Source: Pegea sp. RAD2-039 (taxonomy: Eukaryota; Chordata; Thaliacea; Salpida; Salpidae). From it: a stretch of 64,000 nucleotides of DNA. The stretch is taken from contig JAQGEQ010000234.1 of the NCBI GenBank assembly GCA_034620365.1, forward strand, positions 30,201 through 94,200, read 5' to 3'. Shown one piece after another: positions 11,570-19,710 of this stretch (within the stretch, counting starts at the first letter, position 1; each line of letters begins with the position of its first letter). The translations under genes and the position numbers were made by a program. The notes under the pieces are model-generated. The model worked only from the letters and a program-made list of their open reading frames with translations, was not told the origin of the DNA and ran no database searches.

Positions 11570-13125
11570 TCATCTTGCTTTCTTGTGGCGTTCAGGATCA
11601 GGCATCTTACAAACCAGTACTTTATGATCTCCTGATAGATTTGAGATTTCATTTGGAGTGAGAAAAATAAGTTGAACATTTGGTTGTGTCTTTGCAAAAC
11701 CTAGCAAAACCTCTATAGCCATACGATGGTTATCAATATCCATAAAGACATCAAATTCATCTAAACAACGAAGAGGAGTATGCATAATCTTCCATAAAGA
11801 TATCATAAAATAAACTGTACTAAAAGAACGCTCACCACCAGAAAGGACCTTCATTTCCTTTCCACTTTCTTCCCCTCTTTGACTGACTTCAAGTTGAAGT
11901 AATTTTTTGTATGATCAAAGTTTGCGCTTCCTTTCAGATTAAAAGCCTCAACGGATTTCATGAAGTTGAGAGTAAATTGTGAAGCTAATATATGTACTAA
12001 TTCCATTTGTCGACTGAGATTAAATGATAAAATTTCTTCAAATTTTTTCAGTTGGTTTGTGCAAATTTGAATCTGACTTCTATCAGTATGGTAGAGTTCT
12101 TTAGCAGTTTTTACTTCTTCCAAACTCTAGTCGTAATCTCCAACAGTTTTTTCTCTTCTTTTAATGGTTTCTTGAATCACTTAAATTGTTTTTATGATGT
12201 CTTCAGTGGGTTATTCAATATCAGGTCGCTCTTTAGATACTTGCCGAGCTTTAACAGAACAACATTCAACTTCTTGACTTACCAACTCAAACTTTTTTTC
12301 AACTCTGCAACTAAGGTCTTATGCTCATCATACTTACCTAAACAATAGTTTTGTTCAGATTTCAACATCTTTAATTGATCTGATAAAATTTTAAGTTCCT
12401 CAGAAAGGTTATCAACTATTTCATGTCGAGCTCTTACAGTTTCTTCCATTGATTCACAATTTCTTTTTCTTTTAGTTAGCTTTAGTTTAGTTGCTTGTCG
12501 CTGTGAATTAACTCTGATTAATTCGTCCTTTTCTTTTTTCAATTTATGCTCATAAAGCAATTTTTTTTCTTCTAATTCTTCCCAGTTCATTTCAATTGGC
12601 TTTTCCATCCACTCTAGTTTTCTAATCTCTAATCGAACTTTCTTCATATTTTTTAAAAGATCAACTTTAAGCATCTTTATTAGGTTCAAGGACTTCTTTT
12701 TCATGTTAGATTGACTCTGCAATTCAGTTATGCTACCTTTAACTTTTTTAAGACTGTTTTGATGAGTAATAATGTTTTTTCGATGTTATGTAATAGCTTC
12801 CTCAAAGTCTTCACCTAAAAAACTTGTTTTTGATGAATATTTGTTTGAATAAAACTTTCTTACATACACTTCATCACCTTCTGATGTTATAGCCTTCGTA
12901 CACTTATCCCTTTTCTGAACTTGAATGCAATCAATAGCTTCATTCAAATCAGGAATTATGAGAACGTTTTCAATATGAGCCCAATCAATCAAACAATTCA
13001 TCACGTTTACATCACTTACTTTCAGCAAATCGTAAACAGTCGAGTACTTTGGGTGAGTTGTTCTAAAGCGGTTGACATCATGTAGCTTTTCTCCAAACTT
13101 CACAATGTAAATTGACACCGTTTAT
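11570..13125 (-). pseudogene. SMC6: SMC6 pseudogene (hinge, coiled coil, ABC end)
   Basis: SMC6 is an ATPase of the SMC5/6 genome-stability complex. This minus-strand copy has, in order, the distal hinge (13118-12786: NCLIDWAHIENVLIIP and an ITSEGDEVYVRKFYS segment matching the hinge exit), a long coiled coil (12785-12280), a coiled segment with VSKERPDIE and a GDYD motif, the ABC signature [11 protein letters not shown] (about 11840) and the Walker B/D-loop region LRCLDEFDVFMD, ending MPDPERHKKAR at 11570. The N-terminal head and first coiled coil are absent. There is an in-frame stop after the hinge, frameshifts in A-runs near 12290 and 11905, and more stops around 12140-12210. No introns are visible over about 1.5 kb, which fits a retrocopy or a single large exon. 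Confidence 0.85.
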
Positions 13126-13540
13126 CCTGATTCTTTTCTGGTTGATATCCTACGTATATTAGAATACCTACGTATCTTTATGCTTTTCACTTGAAAGCCA
13201 ACAAAAGAACAATTATCTGTGTATGATTTCATCTGAGGAGTCAGTCTGCCTCACCCACTAATTTATTTCTTTTTGTCGACATTCTCTGAGCTACTTGCAA
13301 GGCATGTCTTCATGAATTGTCGTAAATGATTTGATGATTAAAATGCTAACAAGGTTTATTCAAAATCGGCATTTATATTAAACACCAATATAGCAAGTTT
13401 TAATAAACGAACTTATTTATTCACAAATTATGTTGTTATTAATCAAACAATTTCTGGTAGAGTTTAAGGAAAGGAATTGTGTAACTTAAAAGATGTTAAT
13501 TAAAATTTCCTATCCTTAATCTAGTCAACAAACAAGATGA
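13125..13540. other. Spacer, nothing recognised
   Basis: Upstream of the truncated SMC6 hinge the homology stops near 13125. I see no further SMC6 exons, no relative elsewhere in the window and no open frame of note in this stretch. Confidence 0.5.
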
Positions 13541-13544
13541 TGTG

Positions 13545-13800
13545 TAAAATTGTACATTTAAATAAACGAAAATTGTACATTTGAATAAAAGAAAATTGTA
13601 AATTTGAATAAAAGAAATTTGTACATTCGAATAAAATAAGTTTGTACATTTGAATAAAATAAAATTTGTACATTCGAATAAACTAAATTTGTACATTTGA
13701 ATAAAATAAATTTGTACATTTGAATAAAATAAAAATTGTACATTTAAATAAAAGAAAATTGTACATTTGAATAAAATAAAATTGTACATTTGGTAAGTGT
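13545..13800. repeat. Minisatellite, about 11 units of 20-24 bp
   Basis: Tandem units with consensus attgtacatttgaataaaa plus one to four variable bases. Units near 13660 and 13620 carry cattcg instead of catttg. The long minus-strand open frame across it, rich in repeated FIQMYKF-like residues, is a product of the repeat period and not a gene. The same unit appears as a pair in opposite orientation at about 33975-34022, 42066-42118, 42355-42402 and 52420-52462. Confidence 0.85.
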
Positions 13801-13868
13801 CTATCAGGAGTAACCTCCTATTTTTGTCAATCAAACAAAAAATTAAACGAGACAGAATTTTTTGGTAG

Positions 13869-14322
13869 CTTTGAAAGCGTATCTACAGCTGGTGGAATTA
13901 CAGAGAAACATCTGTTTGTGAAAGTTCAGGGGTATGTCCAATAATTCACCCAATAGAAGCAGATGCTGCTCATACTACCGAATAAAAAAGTGACTTAGTA
14001 ATGGAATGAATGAGGGTTAGCAGAAATAACAATTATTGCTTCCGAAAAGATAAATCGAAAGGGAGAAGCAAGAAGAAAGTCAATCCCAAACATGTAAGTT
14101 GAACTTATTTTTGTTAAAATCAAACTGATACTTTATTTTTCATGTTCAGTACTTGCTAGAAGAAATGAACCGTTTGTTAAGCGGTGAGTTTCCCAAACAC
14201 CTTATTAGTAATTTATTGTTACTGTTGCTGGTAATGCTAATCAATCTATGAATACTTCTCTGATCATACCATCGCTGTGTTTTGCTGCAGTGACATTCTT
14301 GACGAGCAAACCTTTCATTTAG
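13869..14322 (+). CDS. Unidentified gene, last four exons
   Basis: Four short plus-strand exons fit together in phase. 13869-13931 (VSTAGGITEKHLFVKVQ) ends at GG and a gtatgt donor. 14021-14093 completes that codon and carries a basic stretch (RKDKSKGRSKKK) up to a gtaagt donor. 14150-14183 (YLLEEMNRLLS) ends with one base at gtgagt. 14291-14322 completes it and stops at TAG. Introns are 89, 56 and 107 bases. All three junctions keep the frame, which is unlikely by chance, but the exons are short, the family is unknown to me and no upstream exon or start was found. The longer minus-strand frame over 14146-14391 is probably antisense noise. Confidence 0.45.
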
Positions 14323-14399
14323 TTTTTGTACATACAACTGCTTCAGCGTCGCTTCTGTTTTTACATAAATTTGACAGCACTGAAAGTACACATTGTGGG

Positions 14400-14735
14400 T
14401 TGCGCGCTTAACAGGATGAAATGTAAACTTCCATTTACTTTAACCTTAGTTTTGTTTAATACTATTTATTCAACCAAGTGGTTGTAATCTGTAAGTTAGC
14501 TGCCAGGAATTTCAATTAATATTCAGATAGTTTCACAAAACTAATGCTGCAATAGTAGCTATTAACGTAAAAATTAAACGTCTACAATTAGATCTAAAAC
14601 TTACTACCATAATTCATAAACATCGTCTAGCGGAAAGTAAAAAACATATATTCAAAAAGCTGAAGAAAACTTTTACAATTTCAAAGAAATTATTTTTAGC
14701 TTTTTGCCAAAATATAACTATGCTCATAAGGCTTT
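14400..14735 (+). repeat. Distal upstream block of the family gene
   Basis: Shared in inverted orientation with roughly 6970-7850 and in the same orientation with 62600-62800. Landmarks are the words gcggaaagtaaa, acatatattcaaaaagctga and a caaaatataa run. No coding potential is visible. It marks the outer extent of the duplicated promoter region. Confidence 0.5.
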
Positions 14736-14990
14736 ATGTTATATCAGTAAAATATCGATTTATATAAACAGAAAAAGCAAAGAAATCACTTTATAGGATT
14801 TTACAAAATTATTAATAATAAAACTGTCTCTTTATCAGTTATTAAATTGAAAAAATATTATTGAAATGACTACAGTTTGAACAAGCTGATTGAATAAGTA
14901 ACAAGTCTGTTTTCATGATTTTTATTTCAATTGATTTGGTTTACAGCTGCAAGACTATAAATATATGAACAACCCAAAGATGAAAGCATA
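14736..14990 (+). promoter_or_regulatory. Conserved promoter of the intact family gene
   Basis: A block conserved in at least three other places (6640-6965 inverted, 62810-63060 direct, 1-170 inverted). It contains cagaaaaagcaaagaaatca, then aggattttacaaaattatta, then a TATAAATA box at 14956-14963 followed by tatgaacaaccc and catatgtgttgaagact. The ATG at 15305 lies 342 bases after the box. An intron in the leader is possible (a pyrimidine-rich TTATTTTTAG ends near 15270), but this cannot be decided from one strand of genomic DNA. Confidence 0.6.
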
Positions 14991-15304
14991 TGTGTTGAAG
15001 ACTCTTATTATATTGAAAGTTCTATTTTTTACTTTATCGTTTGTTTGCCATTTTTGTACTGAACATGTTTTAGTTATTTGATGTAACTTTATAATTTCTA
15101 TTTATTATTTAAGTTAACAAAGATATTACTACTTCTTAACTGAACCTAAATCTTAATGCCTGGTGTAAGTTGTAAAGTAGAACATTCTCAGAACATTTTG
15201 TGATTAGTAAATGTACTATGTGATGATACTTTTTATCTAATAAATAATTTAACTACAGACTTATTTTTAGCAGTTCCTGATTTTGTAGATTAACCAGCAA
15301 GAAA

Positions 15305-16648
15305 ATGAACAATTTTGAAATGAATAAATATTCTGAATGTGTGAAAGTTCTAGACGTTGGAGGAAAAACATCTTTCATATTGCAAGGTAGTCTATTTGAT
15401 TACATTTTTACAAGCCCGGCAGGAAATGAGCTTATAGAACTTCACTCTAAGTACCAAGATAAAGATATTTCTGTTGATGGATTTGATTGTTTTTCTGATT
15501 TACTTGTGAAAGAAAATATTTTGTCCGCAGGATTCGTTTACTGGACATACAAAGAAAGTGGATTAGTGAAACTTTACAAATTAAAAGATTTTAAAGTCAG
15601 CAGTAACTCATGTGTTTTTAATATACTGAGAATATTCTTTCAAATTGGAACAAAGTTTTCTTTCAAACAGGACAAATCTGTAGAAAGCCATTTTGTTGCT
15701 TTAGAATTATTGAAACATTGTCTGTTGGTTGCTGAAAAATTCAAACCAACTAAAACCGTAATGAAATACAAATTATCTGCGTTCTCATTTTTTATAGTGC
15801 AGATCTTGGATTTATTCAGCAATACGTACGGAACTAAACTCTGCAAACAAACCAAAAAACTTAATGATTTGAAAAACAGATTGTCTTTGCTATCTGGTAG
15901 ATCTAACAATGTGAAGCTATCAACAAATATAAATAATCAGAGGGTTAAAGAATTTTTGTCGTTTTTGGATGTCTTTTCTTTCTCACTGACGCAATCATGT
16001 ACCACTCTGTTTTGTGAAGAACTTACTATATTAAATTATAACCGATATTTAATGAGAGTTCTTGCATTTGTAAGCTCCTGCGATGTGATGTTTTTCATTC
16101 AATATTCAATAGCAGGACAGTACCATGTTTTTGGGCAAACAATTGCTTCAAATAGCGTACGAAAATGTTTAAAAGGAATTAAGGAAAATTTCTTTAAAAC
16201 TTTTTTTATTGATTCAATTGTAGTTGTTTTGTTCAGTTTTAATTGGTTGATATCATTAGCTTGCCTTATGAAGTTTTCAAAGATAAGAAAATATTCTAAC
16301 CGCCTCCAAGCTGGTTGGTACTTGTGTCAAGAGTTTTATAGAACTTTTAATTATATTACTCTGCTAAAAATTATTCAAAGAGATGTTTCAGAGAAAAGGG
16401 AATTTTTTATGAGTAAAATAAAAAATAAAGAAAAAAGGAAAGCTAAAAAAATGTTTGCTAAAAATCAAGAAAACGACAAGGGTGAAAAGTTTATTTGTAG
16501 ATTTAAGAGCCTATTGGCCGAATTATTTTATATAAATAAAAATTGTAAAGACCGTATAGACTGTAGAAAGATGAAATCTATTTTAAAAACAGCCACAACA
16601 ATATTCATAAAGTTGTTTTCCTCTTTTCAAAATAGTTATGCAAGTTAA
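15305..16648 (+). CDS. Lineage-specific family protein, 447 aa, intact
   Basis: One uninterrupted exon from ATG at 15305 to TAA at 16646. A second methionine lies at codon 6; the right-edge copy keeps both, while the minus-strand copy at 6376 starts with MNEYSEC, so either may be used. I do not recognise the family. Visible features are an N-terminal VLDVGGKTSFILQGSLFDYIF segment, GFDCFSDLL, a hydrophobic stretch at about 156-172, another at 250-270, a strong one at about 300-322 (VVVLFSFNWLISLACLM), then a lysine-rich region near 390-435 and a C-terminal ILKTATTIFIKLFSS. The hydrophobic stretches could be membrane segments or buried helices; no signal peptide is evident at the start. It is the reference for four damaged or partial relatives here, and shares its promoter block with them. 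Confidence 0.8.
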   Translation: MNNFEMNKYSECVKVLDVGGKTSFILQGSLFDYIFTSPAGNELIELHSKYQDKDISVDGFDCFSDLLVKENILSAGFVYWTYKESGLVKLYKLKDFKVSSNSCVFNILRIFFQIGTKFSFKQDKSVESHFVALELLKHCLLVAEKFKPTKTVMKYKLSAFSFFIVQILDLFSNTYGTKLCKQTKKLNDLKNRLSLLSGRSNNVKLSTNINNQRVKEFLSFLDVFSFSLTQSCTTLFCEELTILNYNRYLMRVLAFVSSCDVMFFIQYSIAGQYHVFGQTIASNSVRKCLKGIKENFFKTFFIDSIVVVLFSFNWLISLACLMKFSKIRKYSNRLQAGWYLCQEFYRTFNYITLLKIIQRDVSEKREFFMSKIKNKEKRKAKKMFAKNQENDKGEKFICRFKSLLAELFYINKNCKDRIDCRKMKSILKTATTIFIKLFSSFQNSYAS

Positions 16649-17350
16649 GTGAAGCATCAATGCGAAAATGAAGTCGAGAATAAGAATTGTAAAAATATCA
16701 GTCAGGCACTGAAACCTTACATAAGAAAACTTTCTTTTTTTATTTAACGAAAATTTTCATTTAAACTTAAACATTCATTTTAAATTGTTTTCTTCTAGAA
16801 TAATAACTCTTTATAAGTTAAAGGCTGAACGTCAAAGATATATGAGCAAGAAGCAGAGACATCAGATAATGTTGGTCGGATGTAATTCTAAATAAGTTTG
16901 TATAATGACAAAATAAAATTTTACTTTTGATAAAGTAAAGTTTGATATCTGTGATATTTGTTTGTGCGTTTGCTAATTATTTTTACTAAACAGAAAAATT
17001 TATGTTTCATATTCTAAGTTTAAATTTCGCCTCTTATATTTGATGTTTAATTTTTTTGTTCGAGTTAAAATAAAATTATAAAAACTTTGTGCTTTAATCA
17101 GTTTTATTATCAGGCAGGTATAATCGAATCTTTCAAGATTTTGTTATGTCTGTCTAGATTGTATAAGGCTAGTTGAAAGACACCATAGTTAATATTTTTA
17201 AATCAATGTTTAAGTTATAGTACATTGTAAAAGGAACAAAAAGTAACGCTGATCAAGCAAACTCATTTATTCTACAAGTAGCTTCTATAATAAGAATTAA
17301 ATCATTTACACATTGCATGTGATTTAGTAAAGTTTATTAGTTGTTAGTAT
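16649..17350 (+). repeat. 3' flank of the family gene
   Basis: Parallels 4430-5130 in inverted orientation. Contains an aataaaatttt run near 16910 that could serve in polyadenylation (AATAAA at 16912-16917). No other gene is visible, and 17360-17530 also shows nothing recognisable. Confidence 0.5.
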
Positions 17351-17537
17351 TTTGTAAGAAGATAATTACAACAAAAAATCAATGTTACATCATTTAGGTT
17401 TTATGAAAGTTTCTGATTTTGTGTTGGAGTCATTAAAATCTCTTTTTTTCTTCTCCTCTATAATTTGCATTCTATTACTATTGAATTTTTTGATATTCAA
17501 TTAGGTACTCACCTTGAGTAACAGTATTTAAGCTTAA

Positions 17538-17832
17538 ATGCCAATTGATAGTTATAAACATCGTCTCAGCTTCTTCAATTTAGATACTTTGGAAATTCGA
17601 CGGATTAAATACGACTTAATTCTTATCTTTAAAATTATCCACAATTTAATTGACATTCAGTTTGATGATTTCTTTTCCATTAGTCCTTCCATAAAGTTAT
17701 ATCAGCTCCGACGACACACATTACACCTTAATCAGCCCATATCACCTAGTTAATTGTGAGAATGTGTGTTAACGAGAGGTGCTCTTTTCAGGTACCCTCC
17801 TTCGCATTTATTGTAATAAATAAATAAACACA
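17538..17832 (+). mobile_element. CR1-like LINE, 3' end of ORF2 and tail
   Basis: The open frame (71 codons, ending TAG/TAA near 17750) reads YKHRLSFFNLDTLEIRRI then DLILIFKIIHNLID and DFFSIS, the C-terminal signature of CR1/Jockey-type reverse transcriptase ORF2 (Y..RL..L...LE.RR...DL...FKI). After the stop comes a non-coding tail ggtgctcttttcaggtaccctccttcg and an aataaataaataaa end, the short-repeat terminus typical of this clade. The first residue is probably arbitrary, because only the 3' end survives (5' truncation). The same tail, in reverse, occurs at 34321-34380, 42697-42758 and 52760-52820. Confidence 0.8.
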
Positions 17833-17899
17833 AGTAAGTAGATACAAACAGCAATAGTTTGGTAAAATTGTGAAAGATCCTAGCTATTAAATATCTACG

Positions 17900-18065
17900 A
17901 TTCTATTTTCTAAACAAGCGTCAACCATTCTATCAAAGTAGGTGTTTAATTGTGTGCTGCTAGGAACAAATTTGGTTTGTAAAGACAAATTTTTCTAAAG
18001 TTGATGCTACTCAGCTTAAAGAAAACTCTAAAAATAATTTTGTTTGGTTCTAAATTAAACATTTT
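17900..18065. repeat. Direct repeat L1, partner at 28010-28165
   Basis: Shares in the same orientation the words taccattct or aaccattct, gtaggtgtttaattg, gtgctgctagga, gttggtttgtaaagacaa and gatgctactcagcttaaaga followed by aaactctaaaaata with the block 28010-28165. About 85-90 percent identity by eye. Together with the second block it brackets the tRNA and micro-exon gene. Confidence 0.75.
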
Positions 18066-18294
18066 GTTTGTTCATGTTTCGTAATGTAAATTTGTAAGAT
18101 GTAATGAAATTAAATGAACTGAATTTTATATTAATAAATTTAGATATTTTTAATGAATAAAAAGAGTTTTTACATATTCATTTATTCTATTTCTAATTAT
18201 TTTTGAATTATAATTCTTACAACTGAATTTAATTGAGAAGTACTAACTTATTTATTAATTTCAGAAAAATAAAAAATTAGATTAATTATCAAAT

Positions 18295-18435
18295 TTTAAT
18301 TGTGTTAATTTAGAATGTTTTCTAACCTCTTTTTTATTTGTAACTTACTTTCACTGTTTGATATCACTCACAAAACTACGCATCTTAACCAAATCTTTAC
18401 TGTTATTAAATATTTCCCATCCTGCATATTTCTTT
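18295..18435. repeat. Direct repeat L2, partner at 28450-28600
   Basis: Shares ttcactgtttgatatcac, aaaactacgcatcttaacca and tctttactgttat with 28500-28560, in the same order and orientation and after a similar spacing from the first repeat block. The roughly 230 bases between the two blocks are not obviously conserved, so these look like two islands of an older, larger duplication. Confidence 0.7.
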
Positions 18436-18578
18436 CATATTTTAATTTTTTCGTTTAACTTTTGAAATCAGAGACTTCAAGAAAACATTATCTACTTTTT
18501 CATTTAATTTCCTAGAAAGAATAAGTTCTAGATAAAATTGTATGTTATAAAGTAAATCTCTGAATTTAAATTTCGTTG

Positions 18579-18650
18579 TGCTCGTTAGTATAGTGGTGAG
18601 TATCCCCGCCTGTCACGCGGGAGACCGGGGTTCGATTCCCCGACGGGGAG
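18579..18650 (+). tRNA. tRNA-Asp (GTC)
   Basis: A 72-base nuclear tRNA with anticodon GTC at 18612-18614 in the loop CTGTCAC, closed by CCCGC/GCGGG. The T arm is CCGGG GTTCGATT CCCGG-like (B box ggttcgattcc), and the A box lies in ttagtatagtgg. A TTTTT Pol III terminator follows at 18654-18658. There is no intron. The acceptor stem reads TGCTCGT against ACGGGGA, giving a G-G clash at the second pair where tRNA-Asp normally has C-G. The gene may still be charged, but this could mark a degenerating copy. Confidence 0.95.
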
Positions 18651-18659
18651 TTCTTTTTG

Positions 18660-19460
18660 GTAACTTACAATTTATTCATTTGCCAATTTTTTTAGTAAAA
18701 TTAAAAACATTATTTAACTTTCTATAATAATTACATTTTTATAGACATTTTTACGATTTTAGATACAAATTCTAAATTCATAAAACTTGTTTTTTCGTAA
18801 TACATAAATATTAATACAAGTTCCTCTTAGACAAGAAGGTAAGTACTCTGACAGGGATAGACATAAAAGCTGGACTTTTCTTCAAATACTTGAATCAAAT
18901 ACTAGAAGTTTATCTGACCGTAGTTTTTTTAAACATTAGTAATATTAAGTAGAGTTTGTATTTATTTAGAAATCAAAAATAAATGAATCCAGCGACCTGA
19001 TTGTGTCATTAGCTGAAAAGTCAATTCTTTAAAGAAAACCTTTACAAGTTTTATAAACAAGTTTACGTTAGATTGAAAAGATGAGAACATTGATTGCACT
19101 CATTAATTATTAACTAATTATTCCTTAATTATGTAACATCTATAAATAATTTGAGAGCTGTCAGAGTTATCTAGAATCTGAGGAAAAGTTATATTATAAA
19201 ATATCTGATGAAATTTTTGTATACTATTGAAACCAAAAACAAAAACCAAGAAAAGTCTAAGAAAGATTTTTGTTTATTCTGATACGCTTCGACAAATAAT
19301 GTTTAAGATTTGAATAGTGTTTATAGTCGAATGTAAACGGTACAAGAATGAATATTGTCACATTTACGTCAGCAGTTAACTCGACAAAACTTCTCAAAAT
19401 AAATGAAATTTGTTTACCAGCAGATGTACAAAACATATTTCCAATTCAGTTCCATCATTC
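18660..19460. other. Spacer between tRNA and micro-exon gene end
   Basis: Contains the probable 3' UTR of the minus-strand micro-exon gene (below 19463). The plus-strand open frame at 19348-19542 lies opposite that gene's final exon and intron and has no supporting feature. Nothing else is recognised. Confidence 0.5.
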
Positions 19461-19462
19461 AA

Positions 19463-19710
19463 CTACAGCTTCTGAAAATGAACAAAAAATAAATGAACAA
19501 AAGTTTTATTTTCAATTAAAATTAAATGATAAAAGCAAATAGATTATAGAATGTTTTATAAATTGCTAAATTGTATCACAAAAGTAAGGTTTCCAAATAA
19601 ATAAGAAATAAAATAAGTAAATCAAATAAAAGATAAACTTTCAGTTTACATTTTCTTACGCATCCACAAGTAAAAACTCGAATCAAAAGGTTTCTAAATC
19701 TCTTCTTCTT
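19463..19710 (-). CDS. Micro-exon gene, last two exons
   Basis: Exon 19710-19660 is 51 bp, phase 0, reading KKKRFRNLLIRVFTCGC before a gtaag donor; it is basic with two cysteines, unlike the cassettes. The final exon starts after a TTTTTGTTCATTTTCAG acceptor at 19471 and reads K-L-stop, with TAG at 19463-19465. No further in-frame exon is required. Confidence 0.6.

Noticed and set aside
13545-13800. Possible CRISPR array
   Set aside because: Units are contiguous without unique spacers, and the genome is eukaryotic.
13496-13834. Long minus-strand open frame with repeated FIQMYKF-like residues
   Set aside because: It is produced by the 20-24 bp minisatellite; the same DNA is open in two frames and has no other support.
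14146-14391. Minus-strand 81-codon frame
   Set aside because: It lies opposite two phase-matched plus-strand exons and has no relative elsewhere in the window.
17538-17753. Independent small gene with its own ATG
   Set aside because: Residues match the ORF2 end of CR1-like LINEs and a LINE-type tail follows; the ATG is incidental.
19348-19542. Plus-strand 64-codon frame
   Set aside because: It overlaps the last exon and intron of the micro-exon gene on the other strand, has no relative and no promoter signal.
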